Source: Kiritimatiellaceae bacterium (GTDB taxonomy: Bacteria; Verrucomicrobiota; Kiritimatiellia; Kiritimatiellales; Tichowtungiaceae). Taken from it: a stretch of 64,000 bases of DNA. Positions 37,907 to 48,576 of the stretch are shown piece after piece. Made by a program: the position numbers and the translations under genes. The notes under the pieces were generated by a model. It was not told where the DNA came from. It did not search any database and saw only the letters and a program-made list of their open reading frames with translations. The stretch is taken from NCBI GenBank assembly GCA_013141415.1, contig JABFQY010000005.1:248001-312000 (forward strand), in the 5' to 3' direction. How positions within the stretch are numbered: the stretch's first letter is position 1; each line of letters opens with the position of its first letter.

Positions 37907-40237
37907 ATGAGCGTATCAGTTATTCCCGCCCTGTGGTGGATCGCACCGATTGCGTCGATTCTTGCATTGGGCTTTGCCGTTTACTTCTACAAGAAAATGA
38001 TGGGGGCGAACGAAGGCAACGCCACCATGATCGAAATCGCGGGATACGTCCGCGAAGGCGCGATGGCCTATCTGTCTCGGCAGTATAAAGTGGTCGCGCT
38101 GGTGTTTCTTGTCCTGTTTCTCATTTTGCAGGTGCTCGCTTTCCTCGGTGTTCAGAACCCCTTTGTTCCGATCGCCTTCTTGACCGGCGGTTTCTTTTCC
38201 GGTCTCTGCGGCTTCATTGGTATGAAGACTGCGACTGCCGCTTCCTCGCGTACGGCGCAGGGCTGCTCCGAAAGCCTTAATCGTGGCTTACAGGTTGCGT
38301 TCCGCTCCGGCGCGGTTATGGGTCTTGTCGTGGTCGGCTTCGGTCTGCTCGATATCTGTATCTGGTACTGGGTTCTCGACAAGCTGGTTTATACCGATGC
38401 CAATATGGCGAACGGGCTGACCGGCTTCGGCATGACGTTTGTTTCGGCGGGCAGCACGGTCTCTGACAAGCTGGTTGCCATCACCACCACCATGATTACT
38501 TTCGGTATGGGTGCTTCCACGCAGGCTCTCTTTGCCCGCGTCGGCGGCGGCATCTACACCAAAGCCGCAGACGTCGGAGCCGACCTCGTCGGTAAAGTTG
38601 AAGCGGGCATTCCCGAAGACGATCCGCGCAATCCCGCCACCATCGCCGACAACGTCGGTGACAACGTCGGCGACGTCGCTGGTATGGGCGCTGACCTCTA
38701 TGAATCCTATTGCGGCTCCATTCTCGCCACCGCCGCGCTCGGCGCATCCGTCGGTGCATACCGCGTTATGCAAGGAACGGGCACTGTTGAAGCTGCTGTC
38801 GGACTGGTTACTGCGCCGATGATCGTGGCCGGTGTCGGCACGCTCCTTTCCATCGCCGGGATGTTCCTCGTCCGCTGTAAAGAAGGCGCCTCCCAGAAAA
38901 ACCTGCTTCGCGCGCTGCTCACCGGTACGCTCAGTAGCTCTGTCTTTATTGTGCTGGCGCTCGTCGGTATGTGGAAACTAGACATGATCGCTGGCGGCAT
39001 TGTTCTGGCCGTTATCTCCGGTCTGTTTGCCGGGGTTATCATCGGTCAGGCCACGGAATACTACACCTCCGACGAATATAAGCCGACCCGCGGCATTGCC
39101 GGACAGGCCGTTATGGGCCCGGCTACCGTGATCATTGACGGTCTTGCCGCTGGTATGTATTCCGCCGGTATTCCGGTCATCACCATCATCATCGGCATCA
39201 TCTGCTCCTTCGGTTTCGCGGGCGGCTTCCACGACATGTCTATGGGTCTCTACGGCATCGGTTTCGCTGCTGTAGGTATGCTGGCCACGCTGGGCATCAC
39301 GCTCGCCACCGACGCTTACGGCCCGATCGCCGACAATGCCGGCGGCAACGCTGAAATGGCTCATCTGTCGCCGGAAGTACGTGAACGCACCGATGCACTC
39401 GACTCGCTCGGTAATACCACTGCCGCCACCGGCAAAGGCTTCGCCATCGGTTCGGCTGCACTCACCGCGCTGGCTCTACTGGCTGCCTACATCGAAGAAG
39501 TCAAAATGTGGATCGGCAAACTGGCCGCCGGCGCAGCCGACGGCACGTTCATGGGCTTTACCGCGGAAGTGGCCAAGAGGGCTGATATCATGCAGTTTGT
39601 CGGCCCGTTTGAGCTGCACATTATGAACCCGCTGCTCATCTGCGGTCTGTTCCTCGGCGGTGTAATGGCCTTTGTATTCTGCGCCATGTCAATGAAAGCC
39701 GTCGGTCGCGCCGCCGGTTCAATGGTCGAAGAAGTCCGCGCCCAGTTCAAAGAGTTTCCCGGCATCATGCAAGGCACGCAAAAGCCTGACTATGCCCGTT
39801 GCGTCGCCATTTCCACCGCCGGCGCTCAGCGCGAAATGCTGATCCCGTCACTGATGGCTATCATCGTTCCGGTTGCAACCGGTTTGATTCTCGGCGTTCC
39901 CGGTGTGATGGGTCTGCTCGCGGGCGGAATGAGCACTGGATTTGTGCTGGCCTGCATGCTCAACAACGCGGGTGGCGCATGGGACAATGCCAAGAAATAT
40001 ATCGAACGCGGCGCTCACGGCGGCAAACGTCTGCCGGACGGCAGCAAGAACCCGGTGCACGGCGCGGCCGTTATCGGCGACACCGTCGGCGATCCGTGCA
40101 AAGACACCTGCGGACCGGCGTTGAACATTCTCATCAAACTGATGGCCATGGTCAGCGTCGTTTTCACACCGGTTGTCGTGAAATTCGCTCCGGTTGTTCA
40201 GGAATGGCTCCACATCGCCACCATTACCGTTAAGTAA
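37907..40237 (+). CDS. hppA: Membrane pyrophosphate-energised ion pump
   Basis: The start is the ATG at 37907 with AAGGAG upstream, giving 776 residues with about 16 membrane helices. The pyrophosphate-binding stretch [39 protein letters not shown], and [11 protein letters not shown] are intact. In the motif [16 protein letters not shown] the position that is Lys in potassium-independent pumps is Ala, so potassium-dependent activity is predicted from family knowledge. Whether it moves protons, sodium or both is not clear. It couples pyrophosphate hydrolysis to an ion gradient, saving ATP in anaerobic or low-energy metabolism. A bidirectional terminator follows. Confidence 0.95.
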   Translation: MSVSVIPALWWIAPIASILALGFAVYFYKKMMGANEGNATMIEIAGYVREGAMAYLSRQYKVVALVFLVLFLILQVLAFLGVQNPFVPIAFLTGGFFSGLCGFIGMKTATAASSRTAQGCSESLNRGLQVAFRSGAVMGLVVVGFGLLDICIWYWVLDKLVYTDANMANGLTGFGMTFVSAGSTVSDKLVAITTTMITFGMGASTQALFARVGGGIYTKAADVGADLVGKVEAGIPEDDPRNPATIADNVGDNVGDVAGMGADLYESYCGSILATAALGASVGAYRVMQGTGTVEAAVGLVTAPMIVAGVGTLLSIAGMFLVRCKEGASQKNLLRALLTGTLSSSVFIVLALVGMWKLDMIAGGIVLAVISGLFAGVIIGQATEYYTSDEYKPTRGIAGQAVMGPATVIIDGLAAGMYSAGIPVITIIIGIICSFGFAGGFHDMSMGLYGIGFAAVGMLATLGITLATDAYGPIADNAGGNAEMAHLSPEVRERTDALDSLGNTTAATGKGFAIGSAALTALALLAAYIEEVKMWIGKLAAGAADGTFMGFTAEVAKRADIMQFVGPFELHIMNPLLICGLFLGGVMAFVFCAMSMKAVGRAAGSMVEEVRAQFKEFPGIMQGTQKPDYARCVAISTAGAQREMLIPSLMAIIVPVATGLILGVPGVMGLLAGGMSTGFVLACMLNNAGGAWDNAKKYIERGAHGGKRLPDGSKNPVHGAAVIGDTVGDPCKDTCGPALNILIKLMAMVSVVFTPVVVKFAPVVQEWLHIATITVK

Positions 40238-40257
40238 GTTCTCCGGAACTTAAAGCG

Positions 40258-40290
40258 AAAGGCCGCCCACCAGGGCGGCCTTTTTTATTT
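40258..40290. terminator. Terminator between hppA and purM
   Basis: A perfect 11-base stem (AAAGGCCGCCC and its complement, loop ACCA) is followed by TTTTTT on the plus strand. On the minus strand a weaker T run follows, so it may serve both convergent genes. Confidence 0.9.
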
Positions 40291-40304
40291 CCAAACGCTG
40301 GAAA
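40288..40304. repeat. Palindromic motif TTTCCA-AACGC-TGGAAA
   Basis: Perfect 6-base arms lie downstream of the hppA terminator and before the purM stop. A looser copy (TTCC, seven bases, GGAA) follows at 40309-40323. It is a member of the palindrome family also at 663, 43413 and 53181. Confidence 0.55.
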
Positions 40305-40325
40305 CTTTTTCCAATGCTCGGAAGA

Positions 40326-41357
40326 TTAGTTGATGAGGCGGGAGATGCCGGTGCCTTTTTCGACACGGCCGATGATGATGGCTTTTTGGCCCGCGTTCCG
40401 GATGGCTGACAGCGCCGTGTTCGCATCGTCCGGGCGGACGAAGAGAACAAAGCCGATGCCCATGTTGAAGACGCGGTACATTTCTTCGTGGTCAACGTTG
40501 CCTTCTTTTTCGATGAACTGGTAAATCGCGGGCGTTTTCCATGTCGCGCGGTCGAAGACGGCGTCGACGGTTTTCGGCAGAACGCGCGGAACGTTGTCAA
40601 CGAGTCCGCCGCCGGTGATGTGCGCCATGCCGCGCACCTGAACCTTGTTCATCAGCGCGACGACGGGTTTCAGATAGCTCTGGTGAATGGCGAGCAGAGT
40701 TTTTTCGAAGGTGAGTTTGGTGCCGGGGACGAGGTCGCTGAGTTTTTTTCCGGCAGTTTCAAAGATGACTTTGCGGGCCAGCGAGTAGCCGTTGGTCTGG
40801 AGTCCGGTGGAGGGCAGGCCGATAATGACGTCGCCTTTGCGGATAGTTTTTCCGGTGATCAGTTTTTTCTTTTCAACCTGTCCGACGATGGTGCCGACGA
40901 GGTCATATTCGCCCTTCGGATAGAGGCCGGGCATTTCGGCGGTTTCGCCGCCGAGCAGCGCGCATCCGTTTTCGCGGCAGGCCTGGCAGAGACCGGCAAT
41001 GACGTCTTCGAACACTTTGCCGGAAAGGGCGGCGGTGCCGAGGTAGTCGAGGAAGAAAAGCGGCGTGGCGCCTTGCACAAGGATGTCGTTGACACAGTGG
41101 TTGATGAGGTCCTGTCCGACGGTGGTGTGTTTGCCGGCCATGTGGGCGACTTTGAGCTTGGTGCCGACGCCGTCGGCGCTGGCGACGAGCAGGAATTCTT
41201 TGCCGGGCGACTGGAAGAGTCCGCCGAAGGAACCGATCTCACTGACGACGCCTTTGGTGTTGGTCGTTTTGACGTTTTTTTTGATCCGCTGAAGGGAGTT
41301 CATCATGACGTCGATATCGACGCCAGCCTGTGCGTATGCGCTTTTCTTTGCTGCCAT
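40326..41357 (-). CDS. purM: Phosphoribosylformylglycinamidine cyclo-ligase (AIR synthetase)
   Basis: The start is the ATG at 41357 with GGAG upstream, giving 343 residues. YAQAGVDIDVMMNSLQRIKK, the ATP-binding LVASADGVGTKLKVA, DLINHCVNDILVQGATPLFF, GCALLGGETAEMPGLY and GMAHITGGGLVDNVPRVLP are all typical. It closes the imidazole ring in purine synthesis. No other pur gene is nearby. It is convergent with hppA. Confidence 0.96.
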   Translation of the reverse strand: MAAKKSAYAQAGVDIDVMMNSLQRIKKNVKTTNTKGVVSEIGSFGGLFQSPGKEFLLVASADGVGTKLKVAHMAGKHTTVGQDLINHCVNDILVQGATPLFFLDYLGTAALSGKVFEDVIAGLCQACRENGCALLGGETAEMPGLYPKGEYDLVGTIVGQVEKKKLITGKTIRKGDVIIGLPSTGLQTNGYSLARKVIFETAGKKLSDLVPGTKLTFEKTLLAIHQSYLKPVVALMNKVQVRGMAHITGGGLVDNVPRVLPKTVDAVFDRATWKTPAIYQFIEKEGNVDHEEMYRVFNMGIGFVLFVRPDDANTALSAIRNAGQKAIIIGRVEKGTGISRLIN

Positions 41358-41473
41358 AGGGTTCTCCGGTTTGAAAGGCGCACAATGTAGCACGGCGGGG
41401 GCGGCGGACAATAGAAAAAGGGGCAACCCGGTTGTTTTTTCGATTTAATACGGCTATTCTCCGCGCACGATAT

Positions 41474-43378
41474 ATGAAATTTCGCGCGGCATCTTTTTTC
41501 CGGAGTCTGGCCTTCGTTTTTCCGGCGGTACTGACCGTCGTGGTGAGTATTGTTCTGTTTACGATCGCCGGGGTCCTGATTGTTCAGGAAAAAACGGCGG
41601 TCGAAGACGAAATCCAGCGCAACATGGAGCAGAAACTTTCGCTCACCAAAATTGCGCTCGAAGATTCCGTTCTGAAGCGGGATGAACCGGCCATCAATCA
41701 CTTTCTCGAATCGCTGTTGAACGACCGCGACATTGTGTTTGCCGGGGTGACGGTGGGTGACTCAGAAAAGCCCGAGATGCAGATCAATAAAGTGGTTTAC
41801 GGGTTCGGCTGGGTGGCTCATCGCGAGCAGGTGGCGGAAAGCCGCTACATGCAGGGAACCAAGATGATTCCGCTTCCGGACGGCCAACAGGCCGAGTTCC
41901 GGCTGGTGGCTTCCAACCGGAACGTCTGGGATGCGTTGGGCCAGCAGGTGCTCGTCATTATCGTGATTACCGTGCTGGTGGTGGTCAGTCTTTCCATCGC
42001 CGCGTTTCTGCTGACACACCGGCTGATTTTTACGCCGGTCAGGGAACTGTCTACTGCCGCCGAAGATATCTCACAGGGTCATTTGGAAAAAGAGGTTCCG
42101 GTCAGCCGGTTGAACGAAATCGGTGTGCTGGCCCAGCAGATGGATGCCATGCGCCGGTCTTTACGTAAACTGATCGGCGATCTGGACCGGTCAAAGGCCC
42201 GGCTGGAACAGCGTGTCGAAGAACGAACGCGCGATCTGCTGGTGGCCAAAGAATCCGCCGAAGTGGCCAACCGTGCCAAGAGCGACTTTCTGGCCAATAT
42301 GAGCCATGAACTGCGCACACCGATGAACGGCGTAATTGGGATGACGGATATTCTTCTGGAGAGCAATCTCGGCCCGGAACAGAAAAAGTCCGCGCAGACT
42401 ATTCAGCAATCGGCGCAGTCACTGCTCACCATCCTGAATGACATTCTCGACTTTTCAAAAATTGAAGCCGGACGGCTTGAAATGGAAAAGCGGCCGTTCC
42501 ATTTGCAGAAGGTGGTTGAAACGGTCCATGAAATTTTTATGCCCGATGCAATCTCCAAAGGAATCCGGCTGGAATGTTTCTACCCGCCGGATGTGCCGTC
42601 CTGTCTGGTCGGTGACGAAGTCCGCATCCGGCAGGTGCTCACCAATCTGGTCGGTAACGCCATCAAATTCACTCCGAAGGGCGGTGTGTTTGTTGACGTT
42701 AAAAAAACGGGACAGTCGGCGGGCGAAGTGACTCTGCGCATCAGTGTCCGGGATACCGGCATCGGTATTTTGCCGGAACAGCAGCAGTTGATTTTTGAAA
42801 AGTTCACTCAGGCCGATCTCTCCACGACCCGGAAATTCGGCGGAACCGGGCTGGGGCTTTCGATCTCCAAGCAGTTGGTTGAAATGATGGGCGGGCGGAT
42901 CGGTCTGCACAGCGAGCCGGGGACTGGAACCACTTTTTACTTCACGATCACCTTACCGATCTCCAGCGTTTGCAATGCAGAGCACGCCGCCGCATCTGTG
43001 CCGCAAGTGTTTCACGGCCGTGTTCTGCTGGCGGAGGATAATCAAGTTAATCAGCTGGTCGCCCGGAAAATTCTTTCCAGTCTCGGCCTTGAAGTGACGG
43101 TGGTTGAAAACGGACAGCTGGCGATTGATAAGCTCAAAGCCGAACCGTTTGATGTGGTGATGCTCGACTGCCAGATGCCGGTGATGGACGGCTATACCGC
43201 CGCCCGGGAGATTCGTAAACTTTCCGGATCCGCTGCCGCTGTTCCGATTGTTGCCATGACCGCACACGCTATGACCGGCGACCGGGAAAAATGTATCGAC
43301 GCGGGAATGAATGAATACGTTTCCAAGCCGGTCAAAAAAGAAGCCATTGCTGAAGTTCTGGCCCGCATTCTCGCCTAG
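41474..43378 (+). CDS. Membrane hybrid histidine kinase with receiver domain
   Basis: The ATG at 41474 gives 634 residues. A membrane helix (about 12-34), a periplasmic sensor domain of about 120 residues with no recognised fold, a second helix (about 158-182) and a HAMP domain come first. Then follows a HisKA domain with His278 ([13 protein letters not shown]) and a HATPase domain ([25 protein letters not shown]). The C-terminal receiver has [17 protein letters not shown], phospho-acceptor Asp565 ([14 protein letters not shown]) and Lys in SKPVKK. Output would pass to a separate Hpt protein or regulator not found here. It stands alone, divergent from purM; the signal is unknown. Confidence 0.9.
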   Translation: MKFRAASFFRSLAFVFPAVLTVVVSIVLFTIAGVLIVQEKTAVEDEIQRNMEQKLSLTKIALEDSVLKRDEPAINHFLESLLNDRDIVFAGVTVGDSEKPEMQINKVVYGFGWVAHREQVAESRYMQGTKMIPLPDGQQAEFRLVASNRNVWDALGQQVLVIIVITVLVVVSLSIAAFLLTHRLIFTPVRELSTAAEDISQGHLEKEVPVSRLNEIGVLAQQMDAMRRSLRKLIGDLDRSKARLEQRVEERTRDLLVAKESAEVANRAKSDFLANMSHELRTPMNGVIGMTDILLESNLGPEQKKSAQTIQQSAQSLLTILNDILDFSKIEAGRLEMEKRPFHLQKVVETVHEIFMPDAISKGIRLECFYPPDVPSCLVGDEVRIRQVLTNLVGNAIKFTPKGGVFVDVKKTGQSAGEVTLRISVRDTGIGILPEQQQLIFEKFTQADLSTTRKFGGTGLGLSISKQLVEMMGGRIGLHSEPGTGTTFYFTITLPISSVCNAEHAAASVPQVFHGRVLLAEDNQVNQLVARKILSSLGLEVTVVENGQLAIDKLKAEPFDVVMLDCQMPVMDGYTAAREIRKLSGSAAAVPIVAMTAHAMTGDREKCIDAGMNEYVSKPVKKEAIAEVLARILA

Positions 43379-43412
43379 GCCGCCTCAGCGGGTGAAGCGT
43401 ACGGGAGAATTT

Positions 43413-43426
43413 TCCAACTGTTTGGA
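43413..43426. repeat. Palindromic motif TCCAA-CTGT-TTGGA
   Basis: Five-base perfect arms lie in the gap before speA. It is the weakest of the four related intergenic palindromes. Confidence 0.45.
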
Positions 43427-43552
43427 TATGATGTATCCCGAAAGTGCTTTTTGTATTTCAAACAAAAAGAAGCGAAGCGGCAAAAATGCGCTTTTCAACC
43501 GGAGACGCAGGACGTAAAACCGTTTCGCTTTTCAACGTGAGGGAGAACGCGA

Positions 43553-45466
43553 GTGACAGAAAACGGAAAATGGTCGTCAGTTCAGTCAACGGAACTTTAC
43601 GGCGTCGAAAACTGGGGTGCAGGATATTTCAGCATCTCGGAAAAAGGCGAAGTGTCGGTTCATCCGGACGGCCCCGGCGGGGCGTCGGTCAGTCTGATGG
43701 ATGTGGCGCGCGGCATTCAGGAGCGCGGTTTTGATTTGCCGGTACTGGTGCGTCTGAGCGACATTCTTGACGCTCGCATCAAGCGGCTCCACGAAAGCTT
43801 TTCGCAGGCAATTGCCGAGTACAACTATCAAGGCGCCTATCGCGGTGTTTATCCGATCAAGGTTAACCAGCAGCAGCAGGTGGTGGAAGAGATTTGCAGT
43901 TTCGGCGCGCGCTACCATCACGGCCTGGAAGCGGGCAGTAAAGCCGAGCTGATCGCGGCAATGTCTTTTTTGCAGGATCCGGAAGCCTACCTGATCTGCA
44001 ACGGCTATAAAGACGAGGAGTTTATCGATCTGGGCCTTCATGCTCTCAAGATGGGTCTCCGCTGTGTATTCGTTATCGAGATGCCCTCGGAACTGGATTG
44101 GATTCTTGACCGTTCCAGAGTGCTGGGCGTTCGGCCGATTCTCGGCATCCGCATGAAACTTTCCACTCAGGCCAGCGGTCACTGGACGGAATCAGGCGGC
44201 GAACGAAGCGTTTTCGGTCTCAATACCGCGCAGGTGATCGATGTGGTTGACCGTCTCCGCGCGGAAAACATGCTCGATTGCCTCAAGCTGCTTCACTATC
44301 ACCTCGGCTCGCAGATTCCCAATATCCGCGACATTCGCGAAGCCATCAAAGAAGGCTGCCGTATTTATGCCGGACTGGTTGAAGAAGGCGCGGCGATGGG
44401 CGTGCTCAACCTCGGCGGCGGGCTGGCCGTTGACTATGACGGTTCGCACACCAACTTCACCAGCAGTTGTAACTATACGACAGCCGAATACTGCGCCGCA
44501 GTCGTTGAAGAGGTGATGAGCATTCTCGATGAAAGCGGTACGAAGCATCCCGACATCGTGACCGAATCCGGGCGCGCCACCGTTGCCTATTATTCCATTC
44601 TGCTTTTCAACGTGCTGGATGTCAGCCGGTTCGAAACCCACGCGCTGCCGTCGAAACTGCCGGAAGATGCCCACGAACTGCTGATTAATCTGATGGGCGC
44701 CTATGAGTCTCTGACGGCGAAAAATGTGCAGGAGTGCTACCACGACGCCATTTATTACCGCGACGAAATTCACGAACTGTTCAAGCGCGGCGGTTTTTCA
44801 CTGCGTGACCGTTCGCTGGCCGGGCAGATTTACTGGCACATTCTCACCCGGATTGCCGGGCTGATTCGCGGCATGCGCTATGTACCCGACGAATTCGAAC
44901 ACCTCACCAACGCGCTGGCTGACGTTTATTACGGCAATTTCAGTCTGTTTCAGTCGTTGCCGGACTCCTGGGCGATTGACCAGCTTTTCCCGATCATGCC
45001 GATTCACCGTCTCGATGAAAGACCGACGCAGGAGGCAATTCTTGCCGACATCACCTGCGACTGCGACGGCAAGATCGACCGCTTCATTGACCTGCGCGAT
45101 GTCAAACGCACTCTTCCGCTGCATGTGTTGAAAGACAACGAGAACTACATTCTCGGCGTGTTCCTCGTCGGCGCGTATCAGGAAACGCTTGGCGATCTGC
45201 ACAATCTGCTTGGCGATACCAACGTCGTCAGCGTGCGCATTGATGCCGACGGCCAGATTCACTACGCCCGCGAAATTGAAGGCGACTCGGTTTCCGATGT
45301 GCTCACCTATGTGGAATATGAGCCGAAGGAAATGGTTCGCCGTGTGCGCGAAATGTCCGAGCAGGCCGTCAAAGCCGGGCGGATGACCGCCAAAGAGCGC
45401 CGCGCCGTGATGGATGCGTACGAAAACGGACTGCGCGGTTATACCTATTTCGAACGGGAAAACTGA
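43553..45466 (+). CDS. speA: Biosynthetic arginine decarboxylase
   Basis: The GTG at 43553 is preceded by AGGGAG and gives 637 residues. The fold-III PLP enzyme has YGVENWGAGYFSIS at the start, PLP Lys103 in RGVYPIKVNQQ, KLLHYHLGSQIPNI, GVLNLGGGLAVDYDGS and DITCDCDGKIDRFIDL. The characteristic C-terminal insertion and the final YTYFERE are present. It converts arginine to agmatine, the entry to putrescine and higher polyamines. It heads a three-gene unit with an acyltransferase fusion and a carboxynorspermidine-synthase-like gene. Confidence 0.95.
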   Translation: MTENGKWSSVQSTELYGVENWGAGYFSISEKGEVSVHPDGPGGASVSLMDVARGIQERGFDLPVLVRLSDILDARIKRLHESFSQAIAEYNYQGAYRGVYPIKVNQQQQVVEEICSFGARYHHGLEAGSKAELIAAMSFLQDPEAYLICNGYKDEEFIDLGLHALKMGLRCVFVIEMPSELDWILDRSRVLGVRPILGIRMKLSTQASGHWTESGGERSVFGLNTAQVIDVVDRLRAENMLDCLKLLHYHLGSQIPNIRDIREAIKEGCRIYAGLVEEGAAMGVLNLGGGLAVDYDGSHTNFTSSCNYTTAEYCAAVVEEVMSILDESGTKHPDIVTESGRATVAYYSILLFNVLDVSRFETHALPSKLPEDAHELLINLMGAYESLTAKNVQECYHDAIYYRDEIHELFKRGGFSLRDRSLAGQIYWHILTRIAGLIRGMRYVPDEFEHLTNALADVYYGNFSLFQSLPDSWAIDQLFPIMPIHRLDERPTQEAILADITCDCDGKIDRFIDLRDVKRTLPLHVLKDNENYILGVFLVGAYQETLGDLHNLLGDTNVVSVRIDADGQIHYAREIEGDSVSDVLTYVEYEPKEMVRRVREMSEQAVKAGRMTAKERRAVMDAYENGLRGYTYFEREN

Positions 45467-45497
45467 TCGCGGTTACGAAGGAATTCCGGATTGAACC

Positions 45498-47309
45498 ATG
45501 AATAATAAATCCGTTTTCAGCATTGAGCCGCCGTTTAAAGATCCAGTCCGGTCGAAACTTTTCAGCCTGGCACAGGGCGCGCTGGAAAATTTTCTATACC
45601 TTGACCAGATCAATCAGATCTATACCAGCGCGGTGGAGGCCGGAAAAACCGAAGGCGATTTTCCGGGCAATGTGCTCAAAGCGACCGGCGTCAAATATGA
45701 GGTGACCGACGCGGACTTGAAAAATATCCCGGCTACCGGCCCGATGGTGGTGGTGGCAAATCATCCGTTTGGCGGAATCGAAGGTATTATTATGCTGCAT
45801 TTACTGCGGCGCATCCGTCCGGACGTTAAAGTGATGGCCAATTATATTCTCGGGCGAATGCCGGAAATGGCGGAGCACAGCATTTATGTTGATCCGTTCA
45901 GCAGTCAGGACTCCGCCCGCCGCAACCTTGCCGGCATGAAGGAATCCATTCGCTGGATCAGGGAAGGGCATGTACTCGCCGTGTTTCCGTCAGGAGAAGT
46001 CTCGCATATTGACCTGCAAAAGCGGGCGATCTGCGATCCGGCATGGAGTCCGACCATTGCCCGCATTATCCAAAAAACGCAGGCTCCCGTTCTGCCGCTT
46101 TTTTTTCAGGGCCGTAACGGGAATCTCTTTCAGGTGATGGGGCTGATTCATCCGCGCATCCGGACGGCGATGCTCCCGTACGAGCTGGTTCGTCGCCGGA
46201 ACAGTGTTTTTAACGTTAACGCAGGGCAGATGATTCCGTGGAAACGGTTGGAGACGTTTGATACCCATGCGCTGAACGACTATATCCGTTTTCGAACCTA
46301 CCTGCTTTGCAACCGTCAGCGGCGCGGTAAAAAATCCCGGCCGACACTTTTTGTCCGCAAGCCGGCTCAGCAGCAACCGGTAATCTCCGCTGCAAAGCAG
46401 GCGGCGCTGGAAGCAGAGATCGCCGCGCGTCCGGCTGAACAGATCATGCTCGAAAACGACGAGTTCACGGTTTATCTCACGCCAGCCGCGCAGATTCCGA
46501 ATCTGCTTTATGAAATCGGGCGGTTGAGGGAGGCCACTTTCCGGGCAGCCGGCGAGGGAACCGGTCAGCCGATTGACATCGACCGGTTTGATCCGTACTA
46601 CCTGCATCTTTTTCTCTGGAACAAACCGAAACGAGAACTGGCCGGAGCCTATCGGCTGGCCCGCGCCGATGAAGTCATCAGAGATCACGGATTAGACGGA
46701 CTTTATACGTCCACGCTTTTCCGCTACCGCGCGGAACTGCTTGAAAAACTCGGGTCTTCCCTTGAGCTGGGCCGCTCCTTTATCCGTCCGGAATACCAGA
46801 AGAGCTATTCACCGCTGCTGCTTCTGTGGAAGGGCTTGGCACAGGTTGTCTGCCGGAATCCGGAATACAAGAGTCTGTTCGGCCCGGTCAGCATCAATAA
46901 TGATTATCACTCTGTATCCCGTCAGCTTATGGCGACGTTCCTGAAAATTAATAATTTTCTTCCGGAACTGGCTTTGCTGGTAAAAGCGCGCAACCCGTTC
47001 CGGTTCACGCCGATTAAAAACTTTGACCGCGACACATTCAGTCAGACGGTTACGGACGTAGACGACATTTCTTCGCTCATCGCGGACATCGAAACGGAAC
47101 AGAAGGGCATTCCGGTTTTGCTCAGACAGTATCTCAAACTCGGCGGCAAACTGCTCGGCTTTAACATCGACCCCAACTTCAGCGATGTTCTCGACGGGTT
47201 AATCTGGGTTGACCTGAGCGAAACCAGCCCGAAAATCTTAGAGCGTTTTATGGGTAAAGATGGTACCCGTACCTTCCTTCAGTTTCATAAACGGCGGGAG
47301 ATCGAATAA
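45498..47309 (+). CDS. Fused PlsC-type and OlsB-type acyltransferase (OlsF-like)
   Basis: The protein has 603 residues. The N-terminal half (about 60-290) is a PlsC-type acyltransferase with MVVVANHPFGGIEGIIML (the NHx4 box, Glu in place of Asp) and VLAVFPSGEVSHID. The C-terminal half (about 330-600) has a GNAT-like fold as in OlsB: RLREATFRAAGEGTG, DPYYLHLFLWN, LAGAYRLA, LGRSFIRPEYQKSYSPLLLL. This two-domain order matches OlsF, which makes ornithine lipid by N- then O-acylation. Here it lies between genes for arginine decarboxylase and a polyamine dehydrogenase, so the acceptor could be ornithine or another amine (inference). The stop overlaps the next ATG. Confidence 0.75.
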   Translation: MNNKSVFSIEPPFKDPVRSKLFSLAQGALENFLYLDQINQIYTSAVEAGKTEGDFPGNVLKATGVKYEVTDADLKNIPATGPMVVVANHPFGGIEGIIMLHLLRRIRPDVKVMANYILGRMPEMAEHSIYVDPFSSQDSARRNLAGMKESIRWIREGHVLAVFPSGEVSHIDLQKRAICDPAWSPTIARIIQKTQAPVLPLFFQGRNGNLFQVMGLIHPRIRTAMLPYELVRRRNSVFNVNAGQMIPWKRLETFDTHALNDYIRFRTYLLCNRQRRGKKSRPTLFVRKPAQQQPVISAAKQAALEAEIAARPAEQIMLENDEFTVYLTPAAQIPNLLYEIGRLREATFRAAGEGTGQPIDIDRFDPYYLHLFLWNKPKRELAGAYRLARADEVIRDHGLDGLYTSTLFRYRAELLEKLGSSLELGRSFIRPEYQKSYSPLLLLWKGLAQVVCRNPEYKSLFGPVSINNDYHSVSRQLMATFLKINNFLPELALLVKARNPFRFTPIKNFDRDTFSQTVTDVDDISSLIADIETEQKGIPVLLRQYLKLGGKLLGFNIDPNFSDVLDGLIWVDLSETSPKILERFMGKDGTRTFLQFHKRREIE

Positions 47310-48505
47310 TGGGGAAAGTTCTGATTATCGGAGCCGGTGGCGTTAGCGGCGTCGTGGTCCGCAAATGTGCGCAGCATCCGGACGTGTTCAGTGAAATTGT
47401 TCTGGCCAGCCGCACGAGAGCGAAGTGTGACGCCATCGCCGCGCAGTTGAATCGTCCAATCAAAACGGCGCAAGTCGATGCCGACAACGTGCCGGAACTG
47501 ATTGCGCTGATCAAAAAAGAAAAGCCGGATCTCGTTCTGAATGTGGCCCTTCCGTATCAGGACTTGCATATCATGGATGCCTGTCTCGAAACCGGCGTTA
47601 ACTATCTCGACACGGCTAACTACGAGCCGGAAAATATCGCCAACTTCGAATACAGCTGGCAGTGGGCTTATCAGGATCGTTTCAGAAAAGCGGGCATCAT
47701 GGCGCTGCTCGGCTCCGGCTTCGACCCCGGCGTCACCAGCGTATTCTGCACCTATATCCAGAAGCATTACCTCGATGAAATTCACGCCATTGATATCATC
47801 GACGTCAACACCGGCGACCACGGCTATCCCTTCGCCACCAACTTTAATTCGGAGATCAACATCCGCGAAGTGACCGCCCGAGGCTGCTACTGGGAAAAAG
47901 GCGAATGGAGAGAAACCGCGCCGCTGTCCGTGAAACATTCATTTAAGATTCCGGAAAATATCGGCAGCGCCAATATCTATTTGATGTATCACGAAGAGCT
48001 GGAGTCGCTGGCAAAACACATTCCGCATCTGAAGCGCGCCCGCTTCTGGATGAGCTTCGGCGACAACTATCTCAAGTACCTCGAAGTGCTCGGCAATGTC
48101 GGCATGACCCGCATCGACGAAGTGGAATTCAACGGACAGAAAATCGTTCCACTCCAGTTCCTGCGCGCACTTCTGCCTGAGCCTGCCAGTCTCGGTCCGC
48201 GCACCAAAGGCAAGACGTGGATCGGCTGTCAGGTGACTGGCGTAAAAAACGGCGAAACGAAAACCATTACCATCTACAACATCTGCGACCATCAGGAGTG
48301 TTATAAAGAAGTGCAGTCGCAGGCGATTTCATACACCACTGGCGTGCCCGCCATGATCGGCGCGAAGCTCATGATGAGCGGCGTCTGGAAGGGACAGGGC
48401 GTTTTCAACATGGAACAGCTGGATCCCGATCCGTTCATGGACGAGCTCAACCGTTGCGGCCTGCCGTGGAAAGTGATCGAGCAGGCGGTTGCCGATCTGG
48501 GATAA
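47309..48505 (+). CDS. Carboxynorspermidine synthase-like saccharopine dehydrogenase
   Basis: The 398-residue protein begins MGKVLIIGAGGVSGVVVRKC, a Rossmann motif. It continues with SRTRAKCDAIA, NYLDTANYE, LLGSGFDPGVTSVF and DVNTGDHGYPFATNFNSEIN, which fit carboxynorspermidine/carboxyspermidine synthase more closely than lysine-pathway saccharopine dehydrogenases. This enzyme condenses aspartate semialdehyde with putrescine or diaminopropane using NADPH. The partner decarboxylase (NspC type) is not in this window. The start overlaps the preceding stop by one base. With speA it outlines a route from arginine toward spermidine-like polyamines. Confidence 0.85.
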   Translation: MGKVLIIGAGGVSGVVVRKCAQHPDVFSEIVLASRTRAKCDAIAAQLNRPIKTAQVDADNVPELIALIKKEKPDLVLNVALPYQDLHIMDACLETGVNYLDTANYEPENIANFEYSWQWAYQDRFRKAGIMALLGSGFDPGVTSVFCTYIQKHYLDEIHAIDIIDVNTGDHGYPFATNFNSEINIREVTARGCYWEKGEWRETAPLSVKHSFKIPENIGSANIYLMYHEELESLAKHIPHLKRARFWMSFGDNYLKYLEVLGNVGMTRIDEVEFNGQKIVPLQFLRALLPEPASLGPRTKGKTWIGCQVTGVKNGETKTITIYNICDHQECYKEVQSQAISYTTGVPAMIGAKLMMSGVWKGQGVFNMEQLDPDPFMDELNRCGLPWKVIEQAVADLG

Positions 48506-48529
48506 TTGATCTCCGGATTCTGAAATCAA

Positions 48530-48563
48530 AAAGACGCCCCGGATTTCCGGGGCGTCTTTCTTT
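48530..48563. terminator. Bidirectional terminator after the polyamine unit
   Basis: A perfect 13-base stem (AAAGACGCCCCGG and its complement) with loop ATTT is followed by T-rich sequence. Runs of A on the left make it work for the convergent sulfatase gene too. Confidence 0.9.
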
Positions 48564-48576
48564 ATTATGATCCAGA

